A stretch of 64,000 nt of DNA from Actinobacteria bacterium IMCC19121 (lineage in GTDB: Bacteria > Actinomycetota > Actinomycetes > Nanopelagicales > Nanopelagicaceae). Under the pieces are notes generated by a model. That model made no database searches. It was not told the origin of the DNA and saw only the letters and a list, made by a program, of their open reading frames with translations. A program made the position numbers and the translations under genes. This document shows positions 56,767 through 64,000 of this stretch, piece after piece. Location: contig CP015605.1 of the NCBI GenBank assembly GCA_002284895.1, forward strand, positions 1,426,001 to 1,490,000, given 5' to 3'. The stretch's first letter is position 1, and every line of letters starts with the position of its first letter.

Positions 56767-57540
56767 ATGAGCTCACCGATACTTTCACTTCGAGGCGTCA
56801 ACAAATCTTTTGGACCTGTACACGTCCTTAAAGATGTTAATTTCGATATAGCTGCAGGCAAAGTAACTGCCCTAGTTGGAGACAACGGCGCGGGCAAGAG
56901 CACCTTGATTAAATGCATCGCCGGTATCTACACACCTGAGACTGGCGACTTTCTCTTTGAAGGTAACAAAGTAGATATTCATGGTCCTCGCGATGCAACA
57001 GGCCTTGGAATTGAAATCGTGTATCAAGATCTAGCTCTGTGCGATAACTTAGATATTGTTCACAATATGTTCTTAGGGCGCGAGCAAAAGCGCGGCCCAG
57101 TATTAAATGAAACTTCTATGGAAGCACTCGCCCGCAAAACTCTCGATGGCTTGAGTGTTCGAACCGTTAAGTCGATTCGCCAAACAGTTTCTTCACTTTC
57201 AGGTGGCCAGCGCCAAACCGTTGCAATTGCCCGCGCAGTTCTTTGGAATAGCAAAGTAGTTATTTTGGATGAGCCAACTGCAGCGTTAGGTGTTGCACAA
57301 ACCGAACAAGTTCTTAACTTAGTTCGCCGCTTAGCCGATAATGGGCTGGCTGTTGTTTTGATCAGTCATAACCTCAACGATGTCTTTGAGGTGGCAGATA
57401 ACATCGCTGCCCTATATCTGGGAAATATGGCTGCGCAAGTAGATAAGAACGAAGTAATCCCCCGCCAAGTAATTGAATTAATCACGACTGGAAAATCTGC
57501 CGGCGTCCAAGCACCTGCTGCAAACAAAGGAGCAAAATAA
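56767..57540 (+). CDS. xylG: Sugar ABC transporter ATPase, single domain
   Basis: Powers sugar import. About 257 residues with one nucleotide-binding domain: Walker A ALVGDNGAGKSTLIKCIAG, signature SSLSGGQRQTVAIARAV and Walker B VVILDEPTAALGVAQ. RbsA/XylG proteins usually contain two such domains in about 500 residues, so this one must work as a homodimer, as in FrcA-like systems. The ATG at 56767 is preferred; a GTG at 56755 is in frame. Its stop overlaps the permease start (TAATG). Confidence 0.92.
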   Translation: MSSPILSLRGVNKSFGPVHVLKDVNFDIAAGKVTALVGDNGAGKSTLIKCIAGIYTPETGDFLFEGNKVDIHGPRDATGLGIEIVYQDLALCDNLDIVHNMFLGREQKRGPVLNETSMEALARKTLDGLSVRTVKSIRQTVSSLSGGQRQTVAIARAVLWNSKVVILDEPTAALGVAQTEQVLNLVRRLADNGLAVVLISHNLNDVFEVADNIAALYLGNMAAQVDKNEVIPRQVIELITTGKSAGVQAPAANKGAK

Positions 57541-58766
57541 TGAGCGTTGTTATTGAGCATGAAAATGCAACAATCAAAAGCGCCATTGGCGATTACTGGG
57601 CTCGCGTTAAAGCAGGCGATATTGGCTCTCTTCCAGCAGTTCTTGGGCTAGTTGTTCTCTGCATCGTCTTCGGTTCAATGTCGAGCGTATTTTTAACGCC
57701 AGGTAACTTCGCTAACCTCTTAACTCAAGCTGCGGCAGTAATCGTTATTGCTATGGGCTTGGTATTTGTTCTACTTCTAGGCGAAATTGATCTCTCTGCA
57801 GGCTTTACAGCAGGAGTGACTGGCGCTGTTTTAGTTATCTTGATTACCAATCACGATGTGCCTTGGTATGCAGCACTGCTTGCATCAATCATCGTTGGCG
57901 TAATTCTTGGTTTCGGGCTTGGAACTTTGATTGCTCGATTAGGTATTCCCTCTTTCGTGGTTACTTTGGCAGCTTTCCTTGCATTCCAGGGAATCCTTCT
58001 TCTGCTAGCTGGAGAAGGTGGAACTATCCGTGTTGAAGATAAGACTATTTTGGCGGTAGAAAACTCAAATCTTTCTCCAGTTTTTAGTTGGGTCTTTTTT
58101 ATAGTTGTGTCAGTCGTGTATGTCCTCATGGGATTGAGCAGCATTAATGCACGCCGTAAAGCTGGATTAAAATCTGAATTGGTTAAACTCTGGGTTTTAA
58201 AGACTGCTGGACTTCTTGGAATAACTGGCGCTGCTGTATTTGCTTTGAACTTAGAGCGCAGCAATAACCCAGACCTAGTAAGCCTTAAGGGAATTCCATA
58301 CGTTGTTCCAGTTATTCTTTTGCTTCTAGTCATAGGAACTTTCGTTCTTGGCCGTACTGCTTTTGGACGCCACATCTATGCAGTAGGTGGAAATGCAGAG
58401 GCTGCACGCCGTGCAGGTATTAACGTCAAGCGAGTTCGAATCACAGCATTCATGATTTGTTCTGGACTTGCAGCTATCGCTGGAATGATCTTTGCTTCTC
58501 GCCAAAACTCTGTCTCACCAACAACTGGTGGAAGTTCAACACTTCTCTATGCCGTGGGTGCTGCCGTTATCGGTGGAACTTCACTCTTTGGCGGTAAGGG
58601 AAAGATGCGCGATGCAATCCTTGGTGGCCTTGTAGTTGCAGTTATCGATAACGGCATGGGCCTATTGGGATATGCGGCAGGAATCAAGTTCATTGTTACT
58701 GGACTTGTATTGCTGATTTCAGCTGGCGTTGATGCGATTTCTCGCCGTGGCGCAGCGGTTAGTTAA
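57540..58766 (+). CDS. xylH: Sugar ABC transporter permease, XylH/RbsC family
   Basis: The membrane channel of the importer (408 residues) with about ten helices. It has the family signature FVLLLGEIDLSAGFTAGVTG and the cytoplasmic coupling segment GRHIYAVGGNAEAARRAGI, followed by TTGGSSTLLYAVGAAVIGGTSLFGGKG. Length and the extended loop near residues 200-230 match XylH more than RbsC. It ends 7 bp from the convergent xylA. Confidence 0.92.
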   Translation: MSVVIEHENATIKSAIGDYWARVKAGDIGSLPAVLGLVVLCIVFGSMSSVFLTPGNFANLLTQAAAVIVIAMGLVFVLLLGEIDLSAGFTAGVTGAVLVILITNHDVPWYAALLASIIVGVILGFGLGTLIARLGIPSFVVTLAAFLAFQGILLLLAGEGGTIRVEDKTILAVENSNLSPVFSWVFFIVVSVVYVLMGLSSINARRKAGLKSELVKLWVLKTAGLLGITGAAVFALNLERSNNPDLVSLKGIPYVVPVILLLLVIGTFVLGRTAFGRHIYAVGGNAEAARRAGINVKRVRITAFMICSGLAAIAGMIFASRQNSVSPTTGGSSTLLYAVGAAVIGGTSLFGGKGKMRDAILGGLVVAVIDNGMGLLGYAAGIKFIVTGLVLLISAGVDAISRRGAAVS

Positions 58767-58773
58767 AGCCTTT

Positions 58774-59931
58774 TTAAGCCCTAACACCCATTAAGTGCTC
58801 AAGAGCTAGTTGATCAACTAGTTCATAGCCATATCCGCGCGCTCCGGCTGCCTCAACATCGAAGGAATCTTTAGCAAGATCTCTCCACGTTTCACCTGAA
58901 CTCAATGTTGATTCATTTAACCCTGGGATATTAGAAGCCTTCATTGCTTCAATAACTCGAGGGTCGGAGCGGAAAGCTGCGGCACGCTCTTTGAGAGCTA
59001 AATAGGTGCGCATGTTTGCTGATGCTGATTCCCACACACCCTTGTCATCTTCTGTACGAGCTGGCTTGTAATCAAAGTGCTTTGGTCCCTCGTACTTATA
59101 GCGCTCAAGTAGATCAACTAAGAAGAAGGCAGATTTTAAATCTCCATGACCAAAAACTAAGTCTTGATCATACTTCGGACCATGTTGGCCGTTGAGATCG
59201 ATGTGATACAACTTCTTTTGCCATAGAGCTTGTGCGATGCCATGAACAAAGTTAAGTCCTGCCATTTGTTCGTGGCCGACTTCAGGGTTGAGTCCAACTA
59301 ACTCTGGGCGATCTAAGGTGTAGATAAAAGCTAGAGCGTGACCAATTGTTGGTAAGAAGATATCGCCTCTTGGTTCATTTGGTTTTGGTTCAATTGCAAA
59401 TTTAATGTCATAACCGTTATCGGTAACGAACTCACCTAGTGTATTGAAAGCTTCACGGAATCGATCAAGTGCGACATAGCCATCCTTAGCACCATCTGAT
59501 TCAGCGCCTTCACGTCCACCCCAGCACACGTAAGTCTTTGCACCTAGCTCAACTGCAAGTTCAATGTTCTTCATAACTTTGCGAATGGCATAACGGCGAA
59601 TGTCTTTATCATTTGATGTAAAGGCGCCATCTTTAAAGACTGGGTGTGAAAAGAGGTTTGTTGTGGCCATTGGAACTTTCATTCCAGTATCGGCTAAAGC
59701 TTTCTTAAAACGATCAATATGTGTGCGACGTGCACCTTCATCGCTACCAAATGGAATCAAGTCATCATCATGGAAAGTAACTCCATAGGCACCGCGTGCA
59801 GCAAGCTCATTGACTGTGCGAACTGGATCTAATGCGCCTCGGGTGGGATCTCCAAAAGGGTCACGTGCCTGCCAGCCAACGGTCCAGAGACCAAAAGTGA
59901 ACTTATCTGCAGGAGTAGGTGTGAGTGACAT
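58774..59931 (-). CDS. xylA: Xylose isomerase, class I actinobacterial type
   Basis: Converts D-xylose to D-xylulose (and glucose to fructose). The 385 residues match the short actinobacterial enzyme: [17 protein letters not shown], the catalytic His in [28 protein letters not shown], metal ligands in [15 protein letters not shown] and [12 protein letters not shown], and [19 protein letters not shown]. It is transcribed towards the xyl transporter genes. An AAAGGA site precedes the ATG. A xylulokinase gene is not in the window. Confidence 0.96.
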   Translation of the reverse strand: MSLTPTPADKFTFGLWTVGWQARDPFGDPTRGALDPVRTVNELAARGAYGVTFHDDDLIPFGSDEGARRTHIDRFKKALADTGMKVPMATTNLFSHPVFKDGAFTSNDKDIRRYAIRKVMKNIELAVELGAKTYVCWGGREGAESDGAKDGYVALDRFREAFNTLGEFVTDNGYDIKFAIEPKPNEPRGDIFLPTIGHALAFIYTLDRPELVGLNPEVGHEQMAGLNFVHGIAQALWQKKLYHIDLNGQHGPKYDQDLVFGHGDLKSAFFLVDLLERYKYEGPKHFDYKPARTEDDKGVWESASANMRTYLALKERAAAFRSDPRVIEAMKASNIPGLNESTLSSGETWRDLAKDSFDVEAAGARGYGYELVDQLALEHLMGVRA

Positions 59932-60043
59932 GGCGCTAGATCCTTTTAGTTAGGTAAGAAGGGGCTCGTTTTGGTACATCGCTAACTTACCTCTAATCTT
60001 GTCCCCTATCCATATGAAGCCGTAAGGTTTTTCATCTGGGTTA

Positions 60044-60124
60044 GCGGGAGTGGTGAAATGGCAGACACGCAGGTCTTAGGAACCTGTGTCTTCGGACGTG
60101 CGGGTTCAAGTCCCGCCTCCCGCA
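60044..60124 (+). tRNA. tRNA-Leu, anticodon UAG
   Basis: A long-variable-arm tRNA of 81 nt. GCGGGAG pairs with CTCCCGC, the anticodon stem CAGGT/ACCTG holds loop CTTAGGA with TAG at 34-36, the variable arm is GTGTCTTCGGACGT-like, and the T arm has GGTTCAAGTCC. CCA is not encoded, unlike the tRNA-Val gene here. Confidence 0.97.
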
Positions 60125-60149
60125 CATACATATTTAAAAGTTAAGAAAG

Positions 60150-60155
60150 TACAGT
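60150..60155 (+). promoter_or_regulatory. -10 box of a leaderless promoter
   Basis: TACAGT, then 6 bp (CCAATC), then ATG of the small HhH gene, just 26 bp after the tRNA-Leu gene. Confidence 0.45.
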
Positions 60156-60161
60156 CCAATC

Positions 60162-60494
60162 ATGGCCAAACAATCTGCAGCACGGACAAAGATGTTGGCA
60201 TCTCAAGTGAAAAAAGCCGCTGCCGAAAGACGTGCCGAAAAAGCAAAAAATATCTGCGCCGTGACTACTGGTGAAGTTGATCTGGATAAATACGCAGAAG
60301 TAGATGGCAATTGGCGTGAAATTGGTTTAGCTGCCCCTGCGCGGCGCGCTCTCATAGATGATGGTTTATTTTCTTTAAGTGATTTGCGCAAGACATCTCT
60401 TGCAGCCTTAAAAGAGCTTCACGGCATGGGCCCAAATGCAATTAGAGTCCTTGTTGCAGAGATGAAAAAGGCTGATCTTACTTTTAGAAAATAA
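60162..60494 (+). CDS. Small protein with helix-hairpin-helix motif
   Basis: 110 residues. The N-terminal third is Lys/Ala-rich and helical (SQVKKAAAERRAEKAKN). The C-terminal half reads IGLAAPARRALIDDGLFSLSDLRKTSLAALKELHGMGPNAIRVL, a helix-hairpin-helix like the RNA polymerase alpha C-terminal domain or other small DNA-binding proteins. Nucleic-acid binding is likely but the role is unknown. It stops 2 bp before the convergent metY stop. Confidence 0.8.
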   Translation: MAKQSAARTKMLASQVKKAAAERRAEKAKNICAVTTGEVDLDKYAEVDGNWREIGLAAPARRALIDDGLFSLSDLRKTSLAALKELHGMGPNAIRVLVAEMKKADLTFRK

Positions 60495-60496
60495 GA

Positions 60497-61819
60497 TCAA
60501 GCATTTTTAGCAGCAGCAAAACCTAATTTAATATCGTTTTTAATATCTTCGATATTTTCAAGTCCGATACTCACGCGGATCATTCCTGGAGTAATTCCAG
60601 CCTTAATCTGTTCATCGGGATTGAGTTGAGAGTGTGTAGTTGATGCAGGGTGAATGACCAATGAACGAACATCGCCAATATTTGCCACATGGCTAAATAG
60701 TTTTAACCCTTCAACAAATTTACGCCCAGTAGGTGCGCCACCCTTTAACTCAAATGTAAAGACAGCTCCTGCACCCTTTGGTGCGTATTTCTTTGCCGTT
60801 GAATACCAAGGTGATGAAGGCAGGCCTGCATAACTCACGTGTGCAACTTCAGGCTGCTTTTCTAGCCATTCTGCCAAGGCCTGCGCGTTGAGTAAATGTC
60901 GATCCATACGCAGATTAAGAGTTTCTAAACCTTGGGCCAGTAACCATGCATTAAATGGTGAGACTGAAGAACCAAAGTCTCGAAGAAGTTGTAATCGAGC
61001 TTTGAAAATGTAGGCAAGGTTTGCACCAAAATCTCCACCAACGCCAAGGGTTTTTGCATAGACAAGGTTGTTATAACTTGGGTCAGGTTCATTAAAGCCT
61101 GGAAATTTTTCAGGATTCTTGGCAAAATCAAAGTTTCCGGAGTCAACAATGGCCCCAACCATTGCATTGCCATGACCTGATAAGAACTTAGTAGCTGAGT
61201 GAGTGATGATGTCGACCCCATAATCAAATGGTCGGGTGACATATGGCGTAGCAATGGTGTTATCAACTATCCATGGCACGCCTGCCTCATGTGCAACTTG
61301 CGCAATTGCCTCTAAATCGAGCACCGCACCTAATGGATTAGAGATTCCTTCGCCAAAGAAAGCTTTAGTGTTTGGCTTAACTGCTGCGCGCCAGGCATCC
61401 ATATTTCCTGTGTCATTAACAAAAGTAACTTCGATACCAAATTTTGGAAGCGTGTAGTTAAAGAGGTTAAATGTTCCACCATATACATTTGAACTTGAAA
61501 CCACATGGTCGCCAGCTTGAGCAACGTTCATAATTGCAAGAGTTGTAGCTGCCATACCCGATGCAACTAATAACGCTGCCACACCACCCTCAAGGGTTGC
61601 AATTCGCTTTTCAACGGCATCTTGAGTTGGGTTATTAATACGGGTGTAAACGTTTCCGGCTTCTGCTATCCCAAATAGATTAGCTGCATGCTGGGTATCT
61701 CGGAATTGATAAGCAGTTGTTTGATAAATCGGGAGAGATCGTGACCCAGTATCTGAATCGGGGTTCTGACCTGAGTGGATTTGTTGGGTTTCAAAAGACC
61801 ATTCACTGTTTTCGCTCAT
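60497..61819 (-). CDS. metY: O-acetylhomoserine sulfhydrylase
   Basis: Makes homocysteine from O-acetylhomoserine and sulfide for methionine synthesis. This Cys/Met-metabolism PLP enzyme of 440 residues has YTRINNPTQDAVEKRIATLEGG, the lysine in ITHSATKFLSGHGNAMVG, and the extra segment (about 225-270) typical of the MetY branch. Homoserine from hom would be the precursor after acetylation. The 44-bp gap upstream is too short for a SAM riboswitch. Confidence 0.94.
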   Translation of the reverse strand: MSENSEWSFETQQIHSGQNPDSDTGSRSLPIYQTTAYQFRDTQHAANLFGIAEAGNVYTRINNPTQDAVEKRIATLEGGVAALLVASGMAATTLAIMNVAQAGDHVVSSSNVYGGTFNLFNYTLPKFGIEVTFVNDTGNMDAWRAAVKPNTKAFFGEGISNPLGAVLDLEAIAQVAHEAGVPWIVDNTIATPYVTRPFDYGVDIITHSATKFLSGHGNAMVGAIVDSGNFDFAKNPEKFPGFNEPDPSYNNLVYAKTLGVGGDFGANLAYIFKARLQLLRDFGSSVSPFNAWLLAQGLETLNLRMDRHLLNAQALAEWLEKQPEVAHVSYAGLPSSPWYSTAKKYAPKGAGAVFTFELKGGAPTGRKFVEGLKLFSHVANIGDVRSLVIHPASTTHSQLNPDEQIKAGITPGMIRVSIGLENIEDIKNDIKLGFAAAKNA

Positions 61820-61863
61820 GCCAATGACTCTTCACCCTTTAAAGGGGTTTTGCAAGCACCTAG

Positions 61864-62115
61864 CTAGTTAATTACAGCGTATGCGATAAGGATCAGCCCA
61901 AGGGTGATAGTTATTGCCTGAACTGCCCTCGACTCTAATTTCTTAGCTAATGCTGGAATCCATGTAGCGGCAAGCAAAATTGCTCCGGGAATAATTATGG
62001 TCAAGCTGTGACTCACTACGCCGCTTTGACCTGTTTGATATCTCAAGTTGATAAGTCCAATTGCAACGAGCAGATATCCGCCCATTCGGTAGTTATTGAT
62101 TAAGTTAGATTTCAT
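61864..62115 (-). CDS. Small membrane protein of unknown function
   Basis: 83 residues with two or three predicted helices: MGGYLLVAIGLINLRYQ, LTIIIPGAILLAATWIPALA and AVQAITITLGLILIAYAVIN. A strong GAGGAG ribosome-binding site precedes the ATG by 8 bp. It lies between the actinorhodopsin terminator and metY on the same strand. I do not recognise the family. Confidence 0.72.
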   Translation of the reverse strand: MKSNLINNYRMGGYLLVAIGLINLRYQTGQSGVVSHSLTIIIPGAILLAATWIPALAKKLESRAVQAITITLGLILIAYAVIN

Positions 62116-62138
62116 AGCTTTTTCTCCTCACAATAGAA

Positions 62139-62166
62139 ATGGGGTGCCGATTTCTCGACACCCCAT
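62139..62166 (-). terminator. Terminator of the actinorhodopsin gene
   Basis: ATGGGGTG and CACCCCAT form an 8-bp stem, extended by TCGA/TCGG pairs, followed by TTTCTATT on the minus strand. It lies 15 bp after the rhodopsin stop and before the small membrane protein gene. Confidence 0.75.
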
Positions 62167-62181
62167 CTTCAATCTATTTAA

Positions 62182-62940
62182 TTAGTGATCGTCCTTCATG
62201 CCTTCAGCAATTGACTTCATGCGTGCGATCTTCAAAATTGTAAGACCGAATACGCACTTAGCAAGAACGTCAGCGACTGTGTATCCCACTTGAACGCCAA
62301 CGAACTGCTCTGCAGTTGCGTCTCCGCCCATACCTAGGATGTAAGAGATTGGGTATACGCCCCATGTCGCGATCAATAGAAGACGCAAGCGACCTACGGT
62401 CTCTGCAACTCCTGCTGGTTGACGATCAAGTGACTTACCAAGCTCTACGAACAATACGTAAAGGATGTATAGGAAAGGAAGTGTTGAAAGAACACCGTAT
62501 AGAACCTGTGTGTTCTGATCGTTTGAAATTTCACCTGGGTATCCAAGCGCGATCATCGCAGCAGAAGCTGGGACCAGACGCATGATGAGGGAACGTGAAA
62601 CTTCCTTGGCTAGTGCAAGCACTGCAATTACTTCAACTAGAAGTAGTGGCACTGTGAGCAGCCAGTCAACATAACGATAAGCCTCGTTGAATGAACCTTG
62701 AGCACCAGAGACGTTAACGCTCATGTCTGCTGATGATTCATTGAATGAGTTGAAAATACGCATGTAGTGGTAGCCAGCAATGAATGTAACCATTGATGAC
62801 ATCACTAGTGCATTGCGGTACTTAGCTGCTACGCGCTGTTGTGAAACAAGCGTGTAGATCGTGCATGCGAGCATTGAAACGAGTCCGAACGAGAATACGT
62901 TGTAGACCAGGTTCCATTGATTGCTATCGAGTTTTAGCAT
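62182..62940 (-). CDS. Actinorhodopsin, green-tuned proton pump
   Basis: A seven-helix retinal protein (252 residues) pumping protons out of the cell in light. RYVDWLLTVPLLLVE gives the proton acceptor Asp92, Thr96 and donor Glu103 (the DTE set of proton pumps); Leu100 at the spectral-tuning site predicts green absorption. His58 in GYHYMR pairs with Asp92 as in proteorhodopsin, and the retinal Lys228 is in VADVLAKCVFGLTI. The start MLKLDSN is chosen because GGAGG lies 9 bp upstream; the open frame extends 16 codons further. No retinal-synthesis gene is in the window. The resulting proton gradient can feed the encoded ATP synthase. Confidence 0.96.
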   Translation of the reverse strand: MLKLDSNQWNLVYNVFSFGLVSMLACTIYTLVSQQRVAAKYRNALVMSSMVTFIAGYHYMRIFNSFNESSADMSVNVSGAQGSFNEAYRYVDWLLTVPLLLVEVIAVLALAKEVSRSLIMRLVPASAAMIALGYPGEISNDQNTQVLYGVLSTLPFLYILYVLFVELGKSLDRQPAGVAETVGRLRLLLIATWGVYPISYILGMGGDATAEQFVGVQVGYTVADVLAKCVFGLTILKIARMKSIAEGMKDDH

Positions 62941-63136
62941 GTAGCTATGCCTCCGGGAGGTTTGAGTTATCCAGGTGTCTGATGGCACCTAGTACCAAAG
63001 CATTGAGGACCTCGAGGCGCCTCACTGCGCTTGGTAGCCACAATTATGAATTAAGACAGGTGAATATGCAGTATGAAATCCCAAAAAATTCTCAGAAATC
63101 TCAGATTTTTACGCCTGCAACTGCCCAAAACCTGCC
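62941..63136 (-). promoter_or_regulatory. Upstream region of the actinorhodopsin gene
   Basis: About 196 bp without a gene. On the minus strand it holds a possible -10 CATAAT (63043-63048) with a poor -35, a palindrome GAGGCGCCTC (63014-63023), a hairpin AGGTG...CACCT (62973-62990), and CCTCCCGGAGG (62950-62960), which encloses the ribosome-binding site. A long structured leader is likely; light or nutrient control is conceivable but unproven. Confidence 0.4.
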
Positions 63137-64000
63137 CTAATTGCCATCCCAACTGGCCAATTCGATAGCAAATGGGTCAAGTCCCATAGGGCCGATCTTG
63201 AGGGCATAGGTGTGAAATTTCTTGAGGGAGAAGGCTGAACCAAGGCGGGCTTTGGCATCTTCACGCGCCTTCATCCAGACGCGCTCGCCTACCTTGTAGG
63301 AGATAGCTTGGCCAGGCCAGCCTAAATAACGATCAGTTTCACTGCGTGAGTGATCCTCATCCAAAAGTGCCTGCTCATTGAGAAGCTTGCGAGATGACTC
63401 GGCGTTCCACACCTTGCCATCAAAGTCGGTGTATCCAAGGTGCATTCCGATATCTACAACAATGCGTGCAGCACGAAGAGCTTGCGCCGATAGGTAGCCC
63501 ATTTCAATTCCAGGCTCATCAAAGGCGCCTAATTCATTCATGAAGCGCTCGGCATACAAGGCCCAGCCTTCACCGTAACCACTGATCCATGCACCATTAA
63601 TTTGGAAACGAGATAAGCGCTCTTTTTCAATTGCAACAGTTGCGCATTGCAAGTGATGTCCAGGAACGGCTTCGTGATACCACGTTGAGACCAAATGCCA
63701 GCTGCTGGCCTCATCTTTTCCAAGCATTGGAATCCACGTTGTGCCTGGGCGAGATAAATCTTCAGAAGGTGGGTTGTAATACGGCGCAGATGCACTTCCT
63801 TCTGGTGCAAGACGCGCTTCGCAAATCTTGATGCGATCATCGATTTCAAAATATTCACCGTCCATGCGAGCAATTGCTGCATCAGTGAACTCTTGTAAAA
63901 ACTTAATGACATTTTCTTTGCCCTTGATTAGATACTTCGGATCCTTATCAAGGTGATCTGCCACTTCACGAAGAGTTTTAGCACCCGGCTTAATCTGTTC
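63137..64000 (-). CDS. DUF885 family protein, partial (N-terminus outside window)
   Basis: The C-terminal 287 residues of a large protein whose start lies beyond position 64000. It has the metalloprotease-like motif TWYHEAVPGHHLQCATVAIE, followed by NGAWISGYGEGWALYAERFM and a helical C-terminal region with YLGWPGQAISYKVGERVWM, all typical of DUF885. Some members are thought to be peptidases, but activity is not established for this group. It is upstream of the rhodopsin gene on the same strand, about 200 bp apart. Confidence 0.88.
   Translation of the reverse strand, partial: EQIKPGAKTLREVADHLDKDPKYLIKGKENVIKFLQEFTDAAIARMDGEYFEIDDRIKICEARLAPEGSASAPYYNPPSEDLSRPGTTWIPMLGKDEASSWHLVSTWYHEAVPGHHLQCATVAIEKERLSRFQINGAWISGYGEGWALYAERFMNELGAFDEPGIEMGYLSAQALRAARIVVDIGMHLGYTDFDGKVWNAESSRKLLNEQALLDEDHSRSETDRYLGWPGQAISYKVGERVWMKAREDAKARLGSAFSLKKFHTYALKIGPMGLDPFAIELASWDGN

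Noticed and set aside
61820-61863. Possible SAM riboswitch before metY
   Set aside because: The gap is only 44 bp and holds just a short CCCCTTTAAAGGG-like palindrome; no known SAM aptamer fits.

Overview
The window is chromosomal DNA of a streamlined, moderately low-GC freshwater actinobacterium, most likely of the acI / Nanopelagicales group (Planktophila or Nanopelagicus type). This rests on an actinorhodopsin gene, the actinobacterial RNase H-phosphatase fusion, DUF3052 and DUF4032 genes, a PduO-type corrinoid adenosyltransferase beside murA with an Asp active site, and a gene order from argS to murA that closely follows the one I recall for Mycobacterium tuberculosis Rv1292-Rv1315. Genes are very tightly packed: convergent genes overlap or abut, and no gene-free stretch exceeds about 300 bases.

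Region by region. 1-1040: a MarR-type regulator and a broken PhzF-type gene. The broken gene is bracketed by a 25-bp direct repeat of the 3' end of the RNase P RNA gene, which looks like the edge of an integration site. 1014-1370: rnpB on the minus strand. 1410-6669: a complete histidine-degradation set (hutG on plus; hutU-hutI-hutH on minus). 6709-12998: a MOSC protein and an oligopeptide ABC importer operon. 13026-18680: RNase HI/phosphatase fusion, zinc-ribbon coiled-coil protein, tRNA-Val, AhpE-type peroxiredoxin, DUF3052 protein and pyruvate dehydrogenase E1. 18677-25617: alpha-glucan genes glgE and glgB, an MFS transporter, a redox-dead thioredoxin/TPR protein and a DUF4032 protein. 25693-31673: AI-2E-family exporter, hydrolase, aldehyde dehydrogenase, small zinc protein, ABC-2 exporter and a secreted Lys/Thr/Pro-rich protein. 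31670-34447: corrinoid adenosyltransferase, murA and glpX. 34449-43039: the complete F1Fo ATP synthase operon with atpI/atpZ and a WecA-like transferase. 43049-55387: glyA, a divergent YrdC/TsaC-family protein, prmC, prfA, rpmE, rho, thrB, thrC, hom, lysA and argS. 55575-59931: a xylose-type ABC importer and xylose isomerase. 60044-64000: tRNA-Leu, a small HhH protein, metY, a small membrane protein, actinorhodopsin and a partial DUF885 protein.

The genes fit a photoheterotroph living on peptides, histidine and pentoses. Actinorhodopsin pumps protons that the ATP synthase can use; Opp and Xyl import substrates; Hut, PDH and GlpX connect them to central metabolism; GlgE and GlgB handle storage glucan. 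A recurring signal is a TANNNT -10 box placed 6-7 bases before the start codon of at least fourteen genes, implying leaderless mRNAs. No single wholly new system is evident. The best leads are the rnpB-associated repeat, the leaderless promoter pattern including a 28-bp divergent promoter, a GlgE that seems to lack its S domain, a TsaC-position protein with degenerate motifs, and short palindromes that enclose the Shine-Dalgarno sites of xylF and the rhodopsin gene.
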